From contig CAYSXI010000105.1 in NCBI GenBank assembly GCA_964434955.1, positions 1 to 18,017 of the forward strand: a stretch of 18,017 bases of DNA, read 5' to 3'. A model generated the notes under the pieces. The model was not told where the DNA came from. It worked only from the letters and a program-made list of their open reading frames with translations, and ran no database searches. This stretch comes from JANQLU01 sp964434955. GTDB lineage: Bacteria; Planctomycetota; Planctomycetia; Pirellulales; Pirellulaceae. This document shows positions 12,894-18,017 of the stretch, piece by piece. The stretch's first letter is position 1. Each line of letters opens with the position of its first letter. Position numbers and translations under genes: made by a program.

Positions 12894-14921
12894 ATGACTC
12901 GAGCCTTTTTCGTTGCCAAAATTCTGGGGCTGTTAGTTTCCGTATTCGCGGGAAATGCGACAGCTCAAACAACGGAACGCGAGCGACTTGAGCAGCCCAC
13001 ACCGAATATAGTTCTCGTTTTCATCGACGACATGGGCTGGGCTGATTTTTCTTGCTTTGGAAACAAGCAGACGAAAACGCAACACATTGATCAGATGGCC
13101 AAAGAGGGCATTCGTTTTCACCAGTTTTATGTGAATTCGCCGATTTGCTCACCTTCGCGTGTTGCGATCTCAACGGGCATGTACCCCCAGCGATTTCGGA
13201 TAGGTTCTTACCTTGCCTCGCGAAAGCAGAACAGGAATCGCGGAATTGCCAATTGGCTCGATCCCAAGGCCCCGATGCTTGCCCGGATTCTTCACGAGTC
13301 GGGATATGCAACCGGCCACTTTGGAAAATGGCATATGGGAGGACAGCGGGATGTCGCGGATGCGCCGCTGATAAGCGAATACGGCTTTGACAAATCACTG
13401 ACGAACTTCGAAGGCCTTGGGGATCGCGTCTTGCCTTTGAAAGATAAATACGATGGCAGGCCACCTGTGAAACATGCGTTGGGCTCCGACAAATTGGGCC
13501 ACGGCAAAATCACTTGGGAAAAACGGGACCTGGTGACCAAGGCCTTTGTTGAACGCGCAGTCGAGTTTATTGATGAAGCCCAGGAAGCGGGAAAACCGTT
13601 TTACATCAATGTTTGGCCGGACGATGTCCACTCTCCTTTCTTTCCGCCTCAGGCTCGTCGTGGCGATGAGTCCAAACAAACTCTCTATCAAGGCGTGCTT
13701 GATACGATGGACGAACAGTTGGGCGTGCTTTTTGCCCGACTTCGCAATGATAAAGAACTCTCTCAGAATACGATCGTGATCATCTGCAGCGACAACGGGC
13801 CGGAACCTGGAGCAGGCTCCGCCGGAGACCTCCGCGGATTCAAAACCCATTTGTACGAAGGCGGTGTTCGCTCACCGTTGATCGTCTGGGCCCCGGGCTT
13901 GATGGCGGCAAAGGCCAAGGGTGCGATCAATCGAGAATCGGTGATTGCCGCAATGGACCTTGTACCCAGTCTCCTGAAGATGGCGAAGGTTGATGTTCCT
14001 GAATCCACCGCGTTCGACGGCCTGGAGATGCAAAGGGAGCTCCTGGGATTTTCAAACAAGTCGCGAGATCGATCGCTTTTCTTTCGCAGGCCTCCGGATC
14101 GAGATTCGTTCTATGGAGTCCGCAACCTTCCCGACCTCGCGGTCCGGCAGGGGAAATGGAAATTGCTTTGCGAATACGATGGATCACGAAAAGAACTTTA
14201 TGACCTGAGCAAAGACCGGCAAGAGAAAACGAATCTCGCCAAAACGAATACCGAAGTCGCAAACCGATTGGCCAAACAAGTCATTGCCTGGCACGAATCG
14301 CTTCCGGGCGACAATGGCTCCCAATTTGTCAAACCGAAATCGATTTCTCTTTTTGACGGAACATCGTTTGCAGGTTGGGAAGGAGATACCAAAAATGCTT
14401 TTCGAATCGAAAGGGGAACCATCGCGGCCGGATCAAAGGAAACGAGGTTTCCGCGAAATGAATTCCTGGCGACGACCCGCGAATTCGAGAATTTTGAGCT
14501 GGAACTCAAATTCAAGATTGATGGTGACAAACATGTGAATGCCGGTGTTCAGTTTCGGACCAAACGGATCCCCGATCACCATGAAGTCATCGGCTACCAG
14601 GCCGATATTGGCCCCGGTTATTTCGGGCACTTGTACGACGAGAGCCGGCGTCGACGTATGTTGGCTTCTCCAACGAAGGAGAAGGTCGCGCGGGCATTGA
14701 AGGCCGTTGGCAAAGACGGATGGCATCGCTATCGAATCCGCGCAAACGGGAATCGAATTCAGCTCTGGCTCAATGAGATCAAAACCGTTGATTTTGTTGA
14801 GAAGGACTCAAAGATTTCGAGGAAAGGGATCATCGCGTTGCAAATTCATGGTGGCATGCAAGCGGTGATTGCCTACAAAGACATCTTCCTGACCGAGCTT
14901 CCGGCCAAAAAAACGAAATGA
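12894..14921 (+). CDS. Secreted sulfatase fused to a DUF1080-like domain
   Basis: A 675-residue exported type I sulfatase that hydrolyses sulfate esters, probably on polysaccharides. Residues 1-25 are a signal peptide (core ILGLLVSVFAG, A-T-A-Q end). The sulfatase domain (about 36-470) begins PNIVLVFIDDMGWAD with metal ligands Asp45 and Asp46. The formylglycine signature is C85-S-P-S-R, so activation by a formylglycine-generating enzyme is required. GHFGKWHMGG supplies Lys145 and His147, DDVHSPFF the His near 246, and CSDNGPEP the ligands Asp300 and Asn301. A C-terminal DUF1080-like (concanavalin-fold, 3-keto-glycoside hydrolase-type) domain follows from about 483 (ISLFDGTSFAGWEG) to 670, including NAGVQFR, YQADIG and WHRYRIRANG. 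The second domain may bind or act on carbohydrate. The start ATG has only a weak ribosome binding site. Convergent with the MazG-like gene, 13 bp away. Confidence 0.93.
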   Translation: MTRAFFVAKILGLLVSVFAGNATAQTTERERLEQPTPNIVLVFIDDMGWADFSCFGNKQTKTQHIDQMAKEGIRFHQFYVNSPICSPSRVAISTGMYPQRFRIGSYLASRKQNRNRGIANWLDPKAPMLARILHESGYATGHFGKWHMGGQRDVADAPLISEYGFDKSLTNFEGLGDRVLPLKDKYDGRPPVKHALGSDKLGHGKITWEKRDLVTKAFVERAVEFIDEAQEAGKPFYINVWPDDVHSPFFPPQARRGDESKQTLYQGVLDTMDEQLGVLFARLRNDKELSQNTIVIICSDNGPEPGAGSAGDLRGFKTHLYEGGVRSPLIVWAPGLMAAKAKGAINRESVIAAMDLVPSLLKMAKVDVPESTAFDGLEMQRELLGFSNKSRDRSLFFRRPPDRDSFYGVRNLPDLAVRQGKWKLLCEYDGSRKELYDLSKDRQEKTNLAKTNTEVANRLAKQVIAWHESLPGDNGSQFVKPKSISLFDGTSFAGWEGDTKNAFRIERGTIAAGSKETRFPRNEFLATTREFENFELELKFKIDGDKHVNAGVQFRTKRIPDHHEVIGYQADIGPGYFGHLYDESRRRRMLASPTKEKVARALKAVGKDGWHRYRIRANGNRIQLWLNEIKTVDFVEKDSKISRKGIIALQIHGGMQAVIAYKDIFLTELPAKKTK

Positions 14922-14934
14922 CCCGAAGCCGTGA

Positions 14935-15327
14935 CTAAGCCTTGCCTGATTCGAGGTTGGGGTCATCTTTTCCATAGAAGCCACGAAATTTCTCTGCTGG
15001 ATACTTCTCGCGATTCTTCTTCATTTTCGATTCGAATGCGGCCGCCAGGTCGATATTTAATTCATTGGCAATGGCAAGCGTATAGCAAAAAATGTCAGCG
15101 AGCTCTTCCTCGACCTCTGTCCTTTTTTCCATCGCGTCAACATCGCGAGAAACACTCGGCTCGACCCACTGAAATATTTCCATGAGTTCAGCCGCCTCGA
15201 CGGACAGAGCCATACTCAAGTTTTTTGGCGAGTGAAATTGTTGCCAATCACGTTCGTCGACAAACTCGCGAATCGCTTCTTTGATTTGATGAAGTGGCGT
15301 TTCTTGGTCGTTCAATTGCAAATCCAA
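14935..15327 (-). CDS. MazG-like nucleotide pyrophosphohydrolase
   Basis: A protein of about 130 residues from the all-alpha NTP pyrophosphohydrolase (MazG / RS21-C6 / dCTPase-like) superfamily, which cleaves nucleoside triphosphates to monophosphate and pyrophosphate and often sanitises the nucleotide pool. Visible signatures: IREFVDERDWQQFHSPKNL (18-36), the metal-binding EAAE (44-47) followed by LMEIFQW, and E-x-x-D at 75-78 in VEEELADIF. A KKNREKYP motif occurs at about 103-110, typical of this family, followed by a C-terminal tail. There is no ATG before residue 39, which is inside the conserved core. Three in-frame TTG codons at positions 1, 3 and 5 are candidate starts; 15327 is used here but the exact start is uncertain. 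It begins 18 nt downstream of the dehydrogenase-like gene, so the two are probably cotranscribed. Confidence 0.88.
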   Translation of the reverse strand: MDLQLNDQETPLHQIKEAIREFVDERDWQQFHSPKNLSMALSVEAAELMEIFQWVEPSVSRDVDAMEKRTEVEEELADIFCYTLAIANELNIDLAAAFESKMKKNREKYPAEKFRGFYGKDDPNLESGKA

Positions 15328-15345
15328 TTCTCAAGGATTGTCGTC

Positions 15346-18017
15346 CTAGCGGACGGTTGAGCCGGATTGATTGGCGGTTCGTGACGAACTTCGACTTGAA
15401 CGCAGGAGTGCGAACAAGTCCAGGATTTCATTCTCGGTAAGCTGATCCAATAGATTGTTGGGCATGGCTGAGACCTTCGAGTCCACGATCTCGTCAATTT
15501 CGTTCCTGGCAATTTTTCGCTTCTTGCCTTCGCGTGTCAGGACAATGACGTGCCCATTTCGGTCCCGCGTAACGATTCCAGCGATTTGTTCGCCGGAATG
15601 GGTCGTCACCACCTTCGCCGCGTATTGAGATGAGATATGTTTGGACGGTTCAAGAATTGATTCGAGGATTTCCCGGTCCGAAAACCGTTTTGCAACGAGT
15701 GACAGATCCGGCCCCATCAATTCGCCATCCCCTTCGAAACGATGGCAACTTGCGCAGTTCGCTTTTGCGTAGGCCATTCTTCCTTGCTTGATATCACCGA
15801 TCGATTTCTTGGCATCCAATGAGTCCAGCAACTGTTGCTGACTCCATTTGCCCACCTTCAAGTTGCTCTGCACCTGGATCGGTGCGTGTTCCGGATAGGT
15901 GGATTCGAACCAGCTTTTCCAGATATCAAGCGACTGCTTCCAAGAGTCGCCTTCGGCTTCGATCTTTTCTTCCGTCCAATGCTGAAGCAATTTCGCCGCC
16001 TTGACGGCACCTTGATGTCGAAGCTTGTATCCGACCTCGAGAACGGTCTTGAAGTACTGGGGTTCACTTGGGCGACGATCGACGGTCGCCAAACGATCCA
16101 GGATCTCAATAGCGCAGTCGTCGTCGACTTGGGGAATGCTGGTTACCAGGTAAGGCCAGTTTTTGCCCCCCGGATTTTGCGCCAGGCCAATCGATGCGTC
16201 ACTTCGACGCTCCTTGTCTCTTCGCCATATCTTGCGAAGGTATTCGTTGGTTGCCGTAGTATTCTTCTCCGACAAGATGGCGATGATGGCCAATTTCAGT
16301 TTCGTGCTCGCTGAATCGTTCGCGGAAACGAGGGCACGATCGATCTCAATGAGCTTCTGGACGCGAGCCTCGGTCCAATCCTTTGTCCGGAAGATGACTT
16401 CCAATGCACCGTTCTGCCACTTGTTGCCGGAATCAAGAACCCGATCCATCTCCGCCGCATCCATCGTACGCACCAGATCGCGTGTCATCGTTGCCAAATA
16501 GTGAGGGTAGCTGCTACCGGCCGGCTTGCGACTTTTCTGAGATTCAAGCATCTGCAACAAGGCAAACCGATCTTCGGATTCGAATTGCTTGCCCATCGTT
16601 TGAAGATGCATGGCGACCGATAGTTTGTCCGCTACCGGATCCGCGGATTCTTCAAAGTACTGAGTTAGCTTCACCTCGACTTCGGGATATTCGAGAATTG
16701 CCAGCAGCCGGGCAAGCTCCCGGTTGATGGCGCCATTTTGCGACGGAAACTCGGAGGCGACGAGTTCGCCAAACGCGGGAATTTTGGACGGCTCAATTCC
16801 GCAACGAACGACGGCCAGCTGCGAGATTCGCAACATCGACAAAAACTCGCGATCGTAGATTTCGCCTTTTGCGAATTCACTGATTCGGACCAGCAGACGG
16901 TAAGCGTTCTTCTTGGTTGGTTCGACTCGCAAAAGGGCCAGCGACAATTGGCAAAACAGCGGATGGTTGGTGGTATTGAAACAGATTTCTTTCCACTCAC
17001 TCGTCGGGGTCGCCTCGACCAACAAGCGGGCGGCCAGGCTTTCAGCCCAGTCGTCCGACTTCAGCATCTGCGTGAGTTGATCAATTTCGCAAGAGAGCCC
17101 CATCTTCAACATGGTCTCGCAAGCACACCTTCGAACGGCACCATGGTCATCGGAGAGTTTATCGATCAAGGTTTTCTTGACTTGCTGGGTTTGCGACTCC
17201 GGTGCATTGCTTGTCACCAAAGTCGGAAACATTCCAATTGCCGCACGGCGCACCGCAGGGTCCTCATCGGACGCCCAGCGAACCAACTGATCGAGTCCCG
17301 GTCGTGGTCCAAACAGAAACATCGCGCTCATCGCGTTGAGTCGATAACTTGTTTTGTTTCGTCGTTCGTCGGTAATTCCGTAAACGGCTTCGTCCCATCT
17401 TTCTCCCATTTTTTGTCGCAGCAAGGCTCTTTGCTGCAGGGCCCAGGAACTCTGGACCTGAGGCATCCGTACGATTTGGGCAATCTCGTTTTCGACATCC
17501 AGAATATTTTCCGGTGAATCGCCGTTCCACTGGATTCGGAAAATCCCGCCCTCGGTTCCTCGGCCACCGGTGCAAAAATAAAGGGCGCCATCCGGCCCAA
17601 CTTCAATGTCGGTGATCGGCATTCCGTCCGCTTCGAAGAATCGATCGATCTTCGCGGCATAACTCGCACCGTCGGTATTTAACGAAATGCAGTCGATTCG
17701 GCCCTTCAACCAATCGGCGGAGAAAATGCAATTCTGGAATCGAATTGGGAACGTCGCGTGGCGATAACAAGTCATTCCCGTAGGTGATCCGTTGCCTGTT
17801 TCCGCGATCGGTTTGGCGGAATCCATGAAGTACTTTGGCCATTTCGACCACCCGCGACGCCACCCCATGTCGGATCCAGCGATCACGTGGTAAACGTTTG
17901 CCGGGCGATACCAGGGTGTACCGTCATCACCTTCCATGTCACTGTCATGAACAAACAAATCGCCATGGATGTTGAATTCGAGATCGTAGGCATTTCGCAG
18001 CCCGCCGGCGAAGGTTT
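15346..18017 (-). CDS. PVC-type dehydrogenase-like protein with C-terminal heme-binding domain (5' partial)
   Basis: The visible part covers about 889 residues, and the frame remains open to the right edge (TFAGGLRNAYDLEFN...), so the start is outside the window. The N-terminal visible part is the end of a beta-propeller of the planctomycete/verrucomicrobial 'membrane-bound dehydrogenase' type: FVHDSDMEGDDGTPWYRP, GSPTGMTCYRHATFP, DIEVGPDGALYFCTGGRG. The middle, about 450 residues, is helical and HEAT-like (AVRRAAIGMFP, AVRRCACETMLKMG). The C-terminus is a Pirellula/Verrucomicrobium-type putative heme-binding domain: covalent heme motif CASCH encoded at 15742-15756, MGPDLSL, ILEPSKHISSQYA, HSGEQIAGIVTRD and SAMPNNLLDQLTENEILDL. 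The Met in SAMP is the probable sixth heme ligand. It is presumably exported and involved in sugar or alcohol oxidation; the substrate is unknown. Confidence 0.92.
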   Translation of the reverse strand, partial: TFAGGLRNAYDLEFNIHGDLFVHDSDMEGDDGTPWYRPANVYHVIAGSDMGWRRGWSKWPKYFMDSAKPIAETGNGSPTGMTCYRHATFPIRFQNCIFSADWLKGRIDCISLNTDGASYAAKIDRFFEADGMPITDIEVGPDGALYFCTGGRGTEGGIFRIQWNGDSPENILDVENEIAQIVRMPQVQSSWALQQRALLRQKMGERWDEAVYGITDERRNKTSYRLNAMSAMFLFGPRPGLDQLVRWASDEDPAVRRAAIGMFPTLVTSNAPESQTQQVKKTLIDKLSDDHGAVRRCACETMLKMGLSCEIDQLTQMLKSDDWAESLAARLLVEATPTSEWKEICFNTTNHPLFCQLSLALLRVEPTKKNAYRLLVRISEFAKGEIYDREFLSMLRISQLAVVRCGIEPSKIPAFGELVASEFPSQNGAINRELARLLAILEYPEVEVKLTQYFEESADPVADKLSVAMHLQTMGKQFESEDRFALLQMLESQKSRKPAGSSYPHYLATMTRDLVRTMDAAEMDRVLDSGNKWQNGALEVIFRTKDWTEARVQKLIEIDRALVSANDSASTKLKLAIIAILSEKNTTATNEYLRKIWRRDKERRSDASIGLAQNPGGKNWPYLVTSIPQVDDDCAIEILDRLATVDRRPSEPQYFKTVLEVGYKLRHQGAVKAAKLLQHWTEEKIEAEGDSWKQSLDIWKSWFESTYPEHAPIQVQSNLKVGKWSQQQLLDSLDAKKSIGDIKQGRMAYAKANCASCHRFEGDGELMGPDLSLVAKRFSDREILESILEPSKHISSQYAAKVVTTHSGEQIAGIVTRDRNGHVIVLTREGKKRKIARNEIDEIVDSKVSAMPNNLLDQLTENEILDLFALLRSSRSSSRTANQSGSTVR

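Noticed and set aside
1..18017. tRNA, rRNA, insertion sequences or prophage genes
   Set aside because: I found no cloverleaf-like segment, rRNA-like sequence, transposase, integrase or terminal inverted repeats. No tRNA-Sec gene was recognised in the window.

Overview
The window looks like a chromosomal segment of a planctomycete, probably in or near the Pirellulaceae. The evidence is a Pirellula/Verrucomicrobium-type heme-binding dehydrogenase-like protein, a sulfatase fused to a DUF1080-like domain, a secreted protein ending in an SHD1 domain, several signal-peptide proteins without close functional assignment, and gene-poor stretches holding short direct repeats. This is inferred from family content; no rRNA or other marker gene is present.

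Layout. 1-1719 (+): a membrane protein with a pseudopilin-like tail and a small secreted proline-rich protein, each followed by a clear terminator. 1720-2400: a repeat island containing a 15-bp tandem array interrupted by a 100-N assembly gap, two copies of a 25-bp dispersed repeat, and four copies of a 17-bp repeat. 2401-2778 (-): a small cupin. 2979-4931 (+): a secreted protein with two SurA/parvulin-like modules. 5326-6690 (+): an operon of an ECF sigma factor, a membrane zinc-finger anti-sigma factor and a YbjQ-family protein. 6770-7351 (+): a HAD phosphatase/phosphomutase, ended by a hairpin shared with the convergent gene at 7425-8504 (-). 8591-10048 (+): a RecQ-type helicase without the usual zinc cluster. 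10305-11483 (+): 4-hydroxyphenylpyruvate dioxygenase. 11627-12823 (+): a thioredoxin-like protein with an SHD1 tail. 12894-14921 (+): the sulfatase fusion. 14935-15327 and 15346-18017 (-): a MazG-like pyrophosphohydrolase behind the heme-binding dehydrogenase-like protein, whose 5' end lies outside the window.

The most interesting result is that two genes appear to be selenoprotein genes that ordinary ORF calling would split at an in-frame TGA. At 11828-11830 the TGA replaces the first Cys of a thioredoxin CxxC motif (N-T-U-A-P-C-K). At 8220-8222 (- strand) a TGA interrupts a second secreted thioredoxin-like protein (W-U-P-G-K, preceded by a Cys eight residues upstream). In both, coding resumes in the same frame, and a hairpin with a G in the first two loop positions follows the TGA at a distance typical of bacterial SECIS elements (loop starting 25 and 29 nt after the TGA). 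TGA is also used as a normal stop in several neighbouring genes, so a changed genetic code is unlikely. I infer that the genome encodes the Sec machinery (selA, selB, selC, selD) elsewhere; none of it is visible here.

Most other genes are single transcription units bounded by strong intrinsic terminators and do not form one pathway. The clear operons are sigma / anti-sigma / YbjQ, and the dehydrogenase-like gene with the MazG-like gene.
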